NCBI RefSeq assembly: GCF_000496755.2
Contig: NZ_AYKS02000085.1
Location: forward strand, 1-47,982
Length of the DNA: 47,982 nucleotides
Source: Serratia sp. DD3
GTDB taxonomy: Bacteria; Pseudomonadota; Gammaproteobacteria; Enterobacterales; Enterobacteriaceae
Direction of reading: 5' to 3'
Part shown: positions 41,246 to 47,982 of the stretch, piece by piece
Numbering within the stretch: position 1 is the first letter of the stretch
Layout of the letters: each line of letters begins with the position of its first letter
Program-made: the position numbers and the translations under genes
Notes under the pieces: model-generated
Database searches by the model: none
What the model saw: the letters and a program-made list of their open reading frames with translations, nothing else
Told to the model about the DNA's origin: nothing

Positions 41246-42631
41246 TCAGCAGGCCGCCTGTATTTTTTTCTTTAATCCCGCGAGCATCATCTGCTGCCAT
41301 GCGCGGTGCTGGTTGACATACAATCCTTCATGGGTAATTTCGACACCGGTGATCGCTGGCGAGATCTGCAAAATCTCACTGTGCCGCGTCGGACCATATT
41401 GCCAATGCTGGTGACCACGTGAAATATCGTTCCATAGTGTGCTACGGGCCTCAAAACCCCGCTGCTGCTCACGGAACTCCACCAGGTCGTCTGGCGTCCC
41501 CATGCCTGAAACGTTGAAGAAATCCTCAAACTGGCGAATACGGCTTTCGCGATCGCTGTCTGACTCCCCTTTAACCCCGAGACACAAGCTGATCACTTCG
41601 GTTTTGTTCCAACTCACCGGACGAATAATTCGCAGTTGAGAACTGATCTGATCCATAAAAAACAGACTGGGGTAAATATTAAGGTTACGCAGACGATGCA
41701 TGGTCCACTGGGCACGTTCCTGCGGGTATTTATCCAGTAGTTTCGGCATGATACGGCGATAACCGGGGCGCACATCGGCGGCATTGGGCATATCACTGAA
41801 CAACAGGCCATGGCCTTGTTTGAACGAGAACCAGCCATCGTCAGTGTCTTTATCCCCGGCCCCCAACTTGCTGTAATCCAGTGTGTTATCGCTGACACCA
41901 TTGCGCTGGATATTCAACTCGCGCCGATGGGCGACCGTCGAAACATAGTTATAGTGAACGGTGCTGACGTGATAACCATCCAGCCCATTCTCATTCTGTA
42001 ATTTCCAGTTACCGGGATAGGTGTAGGTTGACATGCCAGGCAACACCTCAAGTTCGGCGGTGTCTGACTGTTCCAGCATCATGTCGAAAAACAGCCGGGT
42101 ATCCCCCAGAAACTCGTCTAAACTCTGTTCGGACTCATTATCCAGATTGATAAAAACAAAACCTCGGTAGCTGGCAATACGTGCCTGTTTTAAACCGTGC
42201 TGGCTTTTATCAAAATCACTGCCATATTCCGCTGGTGCTTTCACTTTCGCCAAGGCGCCATCGGATTTATAGCACCAGGCATGAAATGGGCAGGTAAATG
42301 TACTCTGATTCCCTTGGCAAACACGGGTCAATGTCGCCCCTCGATGCTGGCAGGTATTCGCCAGAGCATGTAGCTCCCCTTTGCCATCTCGGGTGACCAG
42401 CATCGGCTGTCGGCCCGCTTGCACCGTAATAAAATCATGGGGGTTGGGGATCTGACTTTCGTGACAGGCGAAAATCCACTGCTTCTCAAAAATCAGCTCC
42501 ATTTCCAACTCAAACAACGCCTGGTTGGTAAACATCGATCGAGCAATCCGATAGACCCCCTCTTGCGGGCGAAAATCGAGGCTATTCTCAATCACCTGTT
42601 GCCAGTTTTGTAATTCTTGTGGTGTGCTCAC
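41246..42631 (-). CDS. antA: Anthranilate 1,2-dioxygenase large subunit
   Basis: The catalytic subunit, which deoxygenates and deaminates anthranilate to catechol. The GTG at 42631 has AGGAG seven bases upstream and gives 461 residues; a longer reading to 42715 runs into a repeat. The Rieske motif is Cys94-x-His96 and Cys114-x-x-His117. The mononuclear iron site is NENGLDGYHVSTVHYNY, with His221 and His226 and the bridging Asp218. ACHESQIPNPHDF, TCPFHAWCYKSDG, SKLGAGDKDTDDGW and LLFSDMPN fit AntA, whereas BenA has AHESQIPNNNDF and CPFHGWTFNNSG. Substrate choice is therefore a confident inference, not a demonstration. Confidence 0.9.
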   Translation of the reverse strand: MSTPQELQNWQQVIENSLDFRPQEGVYRIARSMFTNQALFELEMELIFEKQWIFACHESQIPNPHDFITVQAGRQPMLVTRDGKGELHALANTCQHRGATLTRVCQGNQSTFTCPFHAWCYKSDGALAKVKAPAEYGSDFDKSQHGLKQARIASYRGFVFINLDNESEQSLDEFLGDTRLFFDMMLEQSDTAELEVLPGMSTYTYPGNWKLQNENGLDGYHVSTVHYNYVSTVAHRRELNIQRNGVSDNTLDYSKLGAGDKDTDDGWFSFKQGHGLLFSDMPNAADVRPGYRRIMPKLLDKYPQERAQWTMHRLRNLNIYPSLFFMDQISSQLRIIRPVSWNKTEVISLCLGVKGESDSDRESRIRQFEDFFNVSGMGTPDDLVEFREQQRGFEARSTLWNDISRGHQHWQYGPTRHSEILQISPAITGVEITHEGLYVNQHRAWQQMMLAGLKKKIQAAC

Positions 42632-42931
42632 ATCAATACTCCTGTTATACCTTGGGTACCCGGCCTCTGACTGGTCCCCTGCCACCCCAGGTAGCTGATA
42701 GTTACCCGCCGCCATTCAAGCTGTCGCAGTGTTGTCTGCATGACTCGGGCCCATCTGGGCCTCGCTCCTTTGCAGCCAGCGCAAACGCGGTTCACAACGT
42801 CATGCGTTTTGTCCTGCAACATATCTGAATCTGGGTATCGTAAAATGGTGAGGAGAGGCGTTGTCCCGGTTGAGAACAACGCAATGTTAAGCTGGCTCCA
42901 TTGCCTCAGCGCGAGACAGTGAACAGCCTGA
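42632..42931. other. catA / antA intergenic region with repeat
   Basis: Three hundred bases separate catA from antA, both on the minus strand. About half is the ERIC-like repeat at 42700-42840. The remainder shows no gene and no clear promoter. Co-transcription of cat and ant is therefore likely from order, but not assured. Confidence 0.5.
42700..42840. repeat. Degenerate ERIC-like inverted repeat upstream of antA
   Basis: The left end (ATTCAAGCTGTCGCAG, near 42714-42729) and the right end (CTGCAACATATCTGAAT, near 42814-42830, then CTGGGTATCG) are imperfect inverted repeats like those bounding the ERIC copies in this window. The middle has an internal palindrome (GGGCCCATCTGGGCC, about 42747-42761) and lacks the usual ERIC core. 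It may be a different member or a recombinant form. Confidence 0.55.
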
Positions 42932-43852
42932 TCAAGCCTTGGCGCGTTTGCGCTCAACGTTAGCTTCCGGTGCAGCCGCACGCTCTTTATGCAACGTAAA
43001 GTTAAAATCGATGGAGGCAAAAGGCTGGCTGAGTTGCTTACGGTCTAGCTGCTCCGCTGCAGAGATCTTTTTCACCTGTGGTACCAGTCCTTCACGGCTC
43101 GCAAAGGCAAAGTCATCCCACAGATACTCGTCACCGTCGATATTGATCTGGGTAGTCAGTTTGCGATAACCATCGGCATAGACGAAAAAGTGGATATGCG
43201 CAGGGCGGCGACCGTGGCGGCCCAGTAAGTTCAGCAACTGCTGAGTGGTACCCTCCGGTGGACAGCCATAACCACGGGGTACAATACTGCGGAACTGATA
43301 ATTGCCTTCGCTATCGGTGATAATGGTGCGACGCAAGTTGAACGCCGATTGGCTCTTGTCGAAGAATGAATAATTGCCCATCAGGTTGGCATGCCAAACC
43401 TCTACAGTGGCACCAGGCAACGGTGTGCCATTAGCATCCAATACCTTCCCCTGCATAAACAGCACTTCACCTTCGGCACTCTCTTTACCATCATCCAGGC
43501 GTGCGAAACCTTGGCAAACCGGCGCACCAGCCACGTACAACGGCCCTTCGATGGTGCGTGGTGTACCGCCGGTCAGGCCGACTCTCGCTTCAGCCTCATC
43601 GGCGCAAATATCAATGAAACGTTCAAGTCCCAACCCAGCGGCCAGTAATCCCATTTCATGGCTGGCACCGGTTTGTGCCATATACTCCAACCCTTTCCAG
43701 ATCTCACTGGGCTGAAGATCCAGATCCTCAATCGCTTTAAACAGGTCACTGACTAAACGTACCGTCACCTGTTGAACACGTGGATCCACTTCGCCTTTTG
43801 CAGTGTCAACAATAAAGCTGTTGACCAAGGTATCGATGTCATTGTGCGTCAT
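42932..43852 (-). CDS. catA: Catechol 1,2-dioxygenase
   Basis: An intradiol ring-cleaving enzyme that opens catechol to cis,cis-muconate with a non-heme Fe(III). It has 306 residues, near the family norm. The four iron ligands are Tyr161 (NYSFFDK), Tyr195 (PRGYGCPPEG), and His219 and His221 (RPAHIHFF). The N-terminal helical dimer domain is present. GGAG precedes the ATG by seven or eight bases. It is third in the cat block, 165 bases after catC; the gap contains two hairpins. The C-terminus ends in a basic tail (ERKRAKA). Confidence 0.97.
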   Translation of the reverse strand: MTHNDIDTLVNSFIVDTAKGEVDPRVQQVTVRLVSDLFKAIEDLDLQPSEIWKGLEYMAQTGASHEMGLLAAGLGLERFIDICADEAEARVGLTGGTPRTIEGPLYVAGAPVCQGFARLDDGKESAEGEVLFMQGKVLDANGTPLPGATVEVWHANLMGNYSFFDKSQSAFNLRRTIITDSEGNYQFRSIVPRGYGCPPEGTTQQLLNLLGRHGRRPAHIHFFVYADGYRKLTTQINIDGDEYLWDDFAFASREGLVPQVKKISAAEQLDRKQLSQPFASIDFNFTLHKERAAAPEANVERKRAKA

Positions 43853-43875
43853 GTCATTGCTCCGTATTGATATTG

Positions 43876-43927
43876 GCAGTAAAAAATTACTGAGCCGAGG
43901 GGGTACATTCCTGCGGCTGTTTTTTTT
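43876..43927. terminator. Double hairpin between catC and catA
   Basis: CAGTAA 43876-43881 pairs with TTACTG 43886-43891. AGCCGAGG 43892-43899 pairs with CCT(G)CGGCT 43909-43917 with one bulged base. On the plus strand the second stem is followed by nine T residues (43919-43927), a textbook terminator shape but antisense to the operon. On the minus strand, the direction of catC to catA, the same stem is followed by CAGTAATTTTTT, so partial termination before catA is possible. Confidence 0.6.
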
Positions 43928-43965
43928 GGTTTAACGGTTTTCTTTTTTATTCTCCCCGGCAGTAT

Positions 43966-43980
43966 TTCCCTGCCAGGGAA
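43966..43980. repeat. 15-bp palindrome between catC and catA
   Basis: TTCCCTGCCAGGGAA is self-complementary except at its centre. It lies 37 bases past the catC stop in the transcribed spacer and could be a protein site or a small hairpin. No known operator matches from memory. Confidence 0.5.
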
Positions 43981-44017
43981 CAGCGACATAAACTGGGGTA
44001 ATGGCTATTAGAATGGC

Positions 44018-44308
44018 TTAGCGGTCATCCTCTCTGATCGAAGAGGGATGGCGACACAAAGGCATTACCTGAATCGTCATGTAAGGAAATAGGGGTAATT
44101 GCGACAGCAGTTGATGCAGTTCATCAATACTGCTGACATCAAACAGGCTAATGTTGGAATAGTGACCTGCAATACGCCACAGGTGACGCCACTGCCCACT
44201 GGCCTGCAGGGCTTGTGATTGAGCCTTCTCCGTCGCCTTCAGTGCCGCGGCCTCTGCCTCCGGCATGGTGGCTGGCAAGTTCACATCCATTTTCACGTGA
44301 AATAACAT
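44018..44308 (-). CDS. catC: Muconolactone delta-isomerase
   Basis: A small decameric enzyme that isomerises muconolactone to 3-oxoadipate enol-lactone. It has 96 residues, the family length. MLFHVKMDVNLPATMPEAEA at the N-terminus, GQWRHLWRIAGHYSNISLFDV in the middle and LPLFPYMTIQVMPLCRHPSS near the end are typical. The start lies 24 bases after the catB stop. Confidence 0.96.
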   Translation of the reverse strand: MLFHVKMDVNLPATMPEAEAAALKATEKAQSQALQASGQWRHLWRIAGHYSNISLFDVSSIDELHQLLSQLPLFPYMTIQVMPLCRHPSSIREDDR

Positions 44309-44332
44309 AGCGGGTCTCCTTGGTAGCAGATT

Positions 44333-45445
44333 CTATCGGGGGCGGCGTAGAGCAGCCAGCTTGTCACGGTCAATCTCAATGCCCAAGCCTGGACCAGTGG
44401 GCACGTGCAACATGAAATCACGGTAGACCAGGGGTTCTGTCAGGATATCTTCCGTCAGCAATAATGGGCCAAACAGTTCGCTGCCCAGTTTCAACTCACT
44501 GAAAGTGGCAAATAGATGAGCTGAAGCGGCGGTGCCTATTGCCCCCTCCAGCATGGTGCCACCATAAAGGTCGATCCCCGCCTGGCTGGCGATATCGGCA
44601 ACCTGCCTCGCCTGAGTTAACCCACCGGACTGGGTGATTTTTACCGAGAACACATCGGCACCAGCACGAGAGGCTAATTCAAATGCGTCCTGTGGTCCTT
44701 TTAGCACTTCATCAGCCATGATCGGCACCGTAAAACGCCGGGCCAAACGGGCCAAACCTTCACGGTTTTCTGCCCGGATTGGCTGTTCTATTAAATCGAT
44801 GCCCCCCGCTTCCAGTGCCGCAATGCCTTGTTCCGCATCCCGCTCGCTCCAGGCCTGATTAACATCAACACGCACACTCACCGCATCGCCCAATGCGCGC
44901 TTGATAGCCAGCACATGTTTGACATCATCCTCTACCGCACGCAGGCCAATCTTGAGCTTAAAAATACGGTGGCGGCGCAAATCCAGCATTTTCTCTGCTT
45001 CAGCGATATCTTTTTGGGTATCACCACTCGCCAATGTCCAGGCGACTGGCAAGGCATCGCGGACCCGCCCCCCTAACAGTTCACTGAGCGGAATATTCAA
45101 CCGCCGTGCTTGTGCATCCAACAGGGCGGTTTCCAACGCACACTTGGCAAAGCGATTCCCTTGAATCGACTTACGCAGCCTGGCCATGACCTTGGCTACT
45201 TGGCTCGCTTCCATCCCCACCAGCATCGGAGCCAGATAGGTATCAATGTTCACCTTGACACTTTCCGGGCTCTCTTCGCCGTAGCTCAGGCCACCGATAG
45301 TGGTCGCCTCCCCCCAGCCTTCAATGCCGTCTTCACACAACACCCGGACCAGGACCAAGGTCTGCACATTGACCGTGGCCATCGACAGCCGGTGAGGACG
45401 GATGGCAGGTACATCCAACAATAGGGTTTCAATCGTTTTAATCAT
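44333..45445 (-). CDS. catB: Muconate cycloisomerase
   Basis: An enolase-superfamily enzyme that cyclises cis,cis-muconate to muconolactone with a Mn ion. It has 370 residues. The catalytic and metal residues are all in place: Lys163 and Lys165 (KLKIG), Asp194 (VDVNQAW), Glu220 (IEQPI), Asp245 (MADEV) and Lys269 (SVKITQSGG). All are offset by four from the Pseudomonas numbering. It is the first gene of the minus-strand block, with a weak ribosome site, and is divergent from the LysR gene. Its promoter should include the operator at 45538-45552. Confidence 0.97.
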   Translation of the reverse strand: MIKTIETLLLDVPAIRPHRLSMATVNVQTLVLVRVLCEDGIEGWGEATTIGGLSYGEESPESVKVNIDTYLAPMLVGMEASQVAKVMARLRKSIQGNRFAKCALETALLDAQARRLNIPLSELLGGRVRDALPVAWTLASGDTQKDIAEAEKMLDLRRHRIFKLKIGLRAVEDDVKHVLAIKRALGDAVSVRVDVNQAWSERDAEQGIAALEAGGIDLIEQPIRAENREGLARLARRFTVPIMADEVLKGPQDAFELASRAGADVFSVKITQSGGLTQARQVADIASQAGIDLYGGTMLEGAIGTAASAHLFATFSELKLGSELFGPLLLTEDILTEPLVYRDFMLHVPTGPGLGIEIDRDKLAALRRPR

Positions 45446-45589
45446 ATTTTTACGGTATCAAGTAGATATATTCAGGTTGTATATGACCATATAACCAGCT
45501 TATGCTGGCCGTCTAACACCGATTTAGCATCAACTTGATACCTTAAAGGTATAATCAAGGGCGGGTGTCATTCTAGGAAAGGGATAGTT
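45446..45589. promoter_or_regulatory. catB / LysR divergent promoter region
   Basis: A 144-base region between divergent starts, the usual setting for a LysR regulator and its target operon. It is AT-rich (about 45446-45500), with one perfect operator near the regulator gene. No promoter boxes are assigned. Confidence 0.6.
45538..45552. promoter_or_regulatory. BenM/CatM-type operator ATAC-N7-GTAT
   Basis: ATACCTTAAAGGTAT is a perfect palindrome about its centre and fits exactly the ATAC-N7-GTAT site bound by BenM and CatM in Acinetobacter. It lies 37 bases before the regulator start and 92 before catB, suited to autorepression and to activation of catB with muconate as the likely effector. 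Confidence 0.78.
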
Positions 45590-46507
45590 ATGGAGCTGCG
45601 CCATTTACGTTATTTTGTTGCTGTCGCGGAAGAGTTGAATTTCAGTCGCGCTGCAGAACGGCTACATATCAGCCAACCGCCGCTGAGTCGGCAGATTCAG
45701 CAGTTGGAAGAGGATCTGGGGGTCTCGCTGTTTGAACGGGGTTTCCGTCCACTGAAGCTGACGGAGGCTGGCCGTTTTTTTTACCGCCATGCATTACAAT
45801 TCCTGGCGCAAAGCGTTGAACTCAAGTCAATGACCCAACGTGTTGGTCAGCTCGAACGATCGCTGTCGATCGGTTTTGTTGCCTCAACGTTATATGGCAT
45901 TTTGCCGCGCCTGATCCGTCGCTTTCGCACCCAATACCCGGAAGTCGCCATGAGTCTGAAAGAAATGACCACCATGGAGCAGATCCAGGCACTGAAAATG
46001 GGCGAGATCGATGTCGGGTTTGGCCGTATCCGCTATGAGGATGCCAACGTACGCCGCGTAGTGCTGCGGGATGAAATCTTAATGGCCGCCATGGCTGCCG
46101 ACCATCCTCTGGCACAAAGTGCTCAATTGACGTTACGCAACCTGCAAGCAGAAACCCTGATTGTTTACCCGCAAACTCCGCGACCCAGTTTTGCCGACCA
46201 GGTGTTGGCCACCTTCCGTGATCGTGCACTTGAACCTGCCAGGATCATGGAGGTACGTGAGTTACAGGTGGCTTTAGGATTGGTCGCCGCCGGGGAAGGT
46301 ATCACCTTGGTTCCCCAGTGCCTGCACAGCTTGAAACGCCAGGATGTTGTCTATAAGACGCTAAATGAGCAATACCTGGTCTCCCCCATTATCATGAGCA
46401 CCCGCTTGCTGGATGAATCGGATGATATCAAGACCCTGTTGAAAATGATCTACAGCCTGTATGAAGAAGAAGGCATTAGCTATATTAAACCCGCGCCATT
46501 ACCCTGA
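45590..46507 (+). CDS. LysR-type regulator of catechol genes (BenM/CatM type)
   Basis: A 305-residue LysR regulator. The N-terminus MELRHLRYFVAVAEELNFSR and ISQPPLSRQIQQLEEDLGVS is the HTH of the BenM/CatM/CatR group. The effector domain keeps LPRLIRRF, LKMGEIDVGFGRIR, VYPQTPRPSFADQV and EVRELQVALGLVAAGEGITL, which line the muconate pocket in BenM. It is divergent from catB with a matching operator between. I expect activation of catBCA, and through read-through antABC, when muconate builds up. In Pseudomonas anthranilate genes usually use an AraC-type AntR instead. Confidence 0.88.
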   Translation: MELRHLRYFVAVAEELNFSRAAERLHISQPPLSRQIQQLEEDLGVSLFERGFRPLKLTEAGRFFYRHALQFLAQSVELKSMTQRVGQLERSLSIGFVASTLYGILPRLIRRFRTQYPEVAMSLKEMTTMEQIQALKMGEIDVGFGRIRYEDANVRRVVLRDEILMAAMAADHPLAQSAQLTLRNLQAETLIVYPQTPRPSFADQVLATFRDRALEPARIMEVRELQVALGLVAAGEGITLVPQCLHSLKRQDVVYKTLNEQYLVSPIIMSTRLLDESDDIKTLLKMIYSLYEEEGISYIKPAPLP

Positions 46508-46521
46508 GCCCGTTGCTGGAA

Positions 46522-47373
46522 CTACAGCAATAACGCCAGTTCCATCGCAGCCCGCTGTAGCTGGGGTAATACCCGTTCCCGCAGTTCCGCTGCGGAAACC
46601 TGTGAGGCATTAACCCCCACATTCATCGCCGCCACCACGCCCCCTTTACGCGAATACATGGGAACGGCGATCGAACGCAGGCCGATTTCCAGTTGCTGTT
46701 CGTTGATGGCGTATCCCTGGCGGCGAACTTGTGCTAATTCGGCACGTAATACCTCGGCTTGGGTAATGGTAAACTCAGTGAGTGGCGAGAGCGTGACCCG
46801 TGATAAGTAATTATCTAGCTGTTGAGTATCAAGTGCGCTGAGTAATACCATCCCCATCGAGGTCGCATAGGCCGGCAAGCGGCTGCCACGGCCCAGATCA
46901 ATGGTCATAATGCGTTTTACCCCAGCACGGGCGACATAGAGGATCTGGTCACCATCCAACGTTGCCACGGAACAGGATTCATTGAGCAGCTTACTCAGAT
47001 AATCCAGCGAATTTTGTGCCGCTTTCGCCAGTTCCGAAGACGAGAGATAAGCATGCCCCAGGGTCAGCACCCGGGGTAACAGGCGATAGTGACGGCCATC
47101 TGGACAATGAACAAAGCCCAACGCTTTCAAGGTATAGAGACAACGGCGCACCGCTGCCCGGGGAATGGCGGTGATCTGTGCAATTTCCGAGACGGACATC
47201 TCCGAGTAGTTCGGTTTGAACGCCTGTAACACTTCCAGCCCTCTGGCCAACGAGGCCATAAAGTTCGGGTCGCCCTTATATTTATCGTTGGTTAACTCAC
47301 CAATTTCCTGCAATCGCTGTAGCTCTTCGCTAGGTAACTTCAGGTCACTAGGGAACTTCGGTTCATCACTCAT
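46522..47373 (-). CDS. IclR-type regulator of the 3-oxoadipate pathway (PcaR-like)
   Basis: A 283-residue IclR-family regulator. The N-terminal winged helix (about 35-100) reads GDPNFMASLARGLEVLQAF, then SVSEIAQIT and PRAAVRRCLYTLKALGFV. The effector domain holds LPRVLTLGHAYLSS, RLPAYATSMGMVLL and EIGLRSIAVPMYS. These match PcaR/PcaU, which respond to 3-oxoadipate or protocatechuate. I chose the ATG at 47373; a GTG directly before it is also possible. It is divergent from pcaI, which it probably controls, and ends toward the LysR gene only 14 bases away. Confidence 0.88.
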   Translation of the reverse strand: MSDEPKFPSDLKLPSEELQRLQEIGELTNDKYKGDPNFMASLARGLEVLQAFKPNYSEMSVSEIAQITAIPRAAVRRCLYTLKALGFVHCPDGRHYRLLPRVLTLGHAYLSSSELAKAAQNSLDYLSKLLNESCSVATLDGDQILYVARAGVKRIMTIDLGRGSRLPAYATSMGMVLLSALDTQQLDNYLSRVTLSPLTEFTITQAEVLRAELAQVRRQGYAINEQQLEIGLRSIAVPMYSRKGGVVAAMNVGVNASQVSAAELRERVLPQLQRAAMELALLL

Positions 47374-47603
47374 CACTGCTTCTCTTTTTTAATATGAATC
47401 ATCGTATTAAGCAGATAGTTGGCAAGCAGTACAGGACGTACAGCGGCAAATATCAAATTATCTACCTGCATCACAAAATTAACATCAAAATAACAAATAA
47501 ACCGATAATCGCACAAACAGCCGATAGTCGAACTTGTCGCTCAAATTTTAATCCCCTAAGTTGAGATCCTCAAGTAAAAACAACCGCAGATGCAGGAGAA
47601 GAG
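47374..47603. promoter_or_regulatory. pcaR-like / pcaI divergent region with 10-bp repeats
   Basis: CCGATAATCG at 47502-47511 and CCGATAGTCG at 47521-47530 are direct repeats 19 bases apart, nearly two helical turns, and each is almost self-complementary. IclR-type Pca regulators bind CGATAATCG-like sequence as I recall. AGGAG at 47594-47598 is the pcaI ribosome site. No other structure is seen in these 230 bases. Confidence 0.6.
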
Positions 47604-47982
47604 ATGATCAACAAAAGCATAGCTTCCATCGATAGCGCCGTAGCCGATATCGCGGATGGAGCCACTTTGATGGTAGGTGGGTTTGGCCCTGCCGGGCAGC
47701 CTTATGCCCTGCTCGATGCGCTGATCCGCCGGCGTCCACGGGACCTGACGCTGATTAGCAACAATGCCGGTAACGGTGATTTTGGCCTGGCGGCACTGCT
47801 AAAAGCCGGCTGTGTCCGCAAGGTGATTTGTTCCTTCCCACGCCAATCAGATTCATGGGTATTTGATGATCTCTATCGCAGTGGCGAACTGGAGTTAGAG
47901 CTGATCCCACAGGGTAATCTCGCCGCACGGATCCAGGCCGGGGGCTCGGGGCTGGGCGGGATCTATACCCCAACCGGGTTTG
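47604..47982 (+). CDS. pcaI: 3-oxoadipate CoA-transferase subunit A, cut by window edge
   Basis: The alpha subunit of the enzyme that moves CoA from succinyl-CoA to 3-oxoadipate, next to last in the pathway. The 126 codons present show the CoA-transferase family I pattern: DGATLMVGGFGPAGQP, LTLISNNAGNGDFGL, GELELELIPQGNLAARI and GGSGLGGIYTPTGF at the edge. Full length is usually about 230 residues. The ATG at 47604 has AGGAG five bases upstream. I expect pcaJ to follow beyond the window. The paralogues AtoD and ScoA are alternatives, but the context favours PcaI/CatI. Confidence 0.9.
   Translation, partial: MINKSIASIDSAVADIADGATLMVGGFGPAGQPYALLDALIRRRPRDLTLISNNAGNGDFGLAALLKAGCVRKVICSFPRQSDSWVFDDLYRSGELELELIPQGNLAARIQAGGSGLGGIYTPTGF

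Noticed and set aside
39587..42631. Benzoate 1,2-dioxygenase benABC
   Set aside because: Key stretches (ACHESQIPNPHDF, FHVPQWR, SKLGAGDKDTDDGW) fit anthranilate dioxygenase, and benD is missing.
42632..42715. N-terminal extension of AntA
   Set aside because: It reads into the ERIC-like repeat; the GTG at 42631 with AGGAG gives the family length.

Overview
The window comes from a gamma-proteobacterium of the order Enterobacterales, most like Serratia or a close relative (Rahnella, Yersinia). The pointers are a fused nuoCD gene, the order nuoA-N / lrhA / alaA / yfbR / yfbS / hxpA / yfbU / yfbV / ackA / pta as in Escherichia coli, an ERIC repeat inside the nuo operon, and moderate GC. The genus is an inference from content and was not tested by alignment.

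Layout. (1) 1-1035: the 5' part of menF, minus strand, running off the left edge. (2) 1321-9987: one very large gene for a cyclic beta-1,2-glucan synthase of the NdvB/ChvB/Cgs type. E. coli has nothing in this place. (3) About 10094-10290: the last 60 or so codons of an autotransporter beta-barrel, a gene relic lying against the nuo terminator. (4) 10387-25580: the complete 13-gene nuo operon for respiratory complex I, minus strand, every gene intact, with an ERIC element between nuoL and nuoM. (5) 25581-27825: the nuo upstream region with a decayed ERIC-like repeat and a complete IS110-family element of the IS1111 type with 12-bp inverted repeats, placed between nuoA and lrhA. (6) 27826-39409: the conserved block lrhA, alaA, yfbR, yfbS, hxpA, yfbU, yfbV, ackA and pta. 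Short AT-rich tandem repeats lie upstream of yfbS and between ackA and pta. (7) 39587-47982: an aromatic-catabolism island. It holds catB-catC-catA-antA-antB-antC on the minus strand, a divergent BenM/CatM-type LysR regulator, an IclR-type PcaR-like regulator, and the start of a 3-oxoadipate CoA-transferase gene (pcaI) that runs off the right edge.

How the genes work together. Complex I and Pta-AckA are core energy metabolism, and LrhA is a global regulator of motility and attachment. The island forms a continuous route: anthranilate to catechol (AntABC), catechol to cis,cis-muconate (CatA), muconate to muconolactone (CatB), muconolactone to 3-oxoadipate enol-lactone (CatC), and activation of 3-oxoadipate with CoA (PcaI). 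The dioxygenase genes would easily be labelled benABC, but the AntA and AntB sequences fit anthranilate dioxygenase much better.

Nothing here is clearly a new biological system. The points most worth a second look are the catBCA-antABC operon under one LysR regulator, the IS element with a structured non-coding end where a bridge RNA would be expected, the three intergenic short-tandem-repeat arrays, and the cyclic glucan synthase next to an autotransporter relic.
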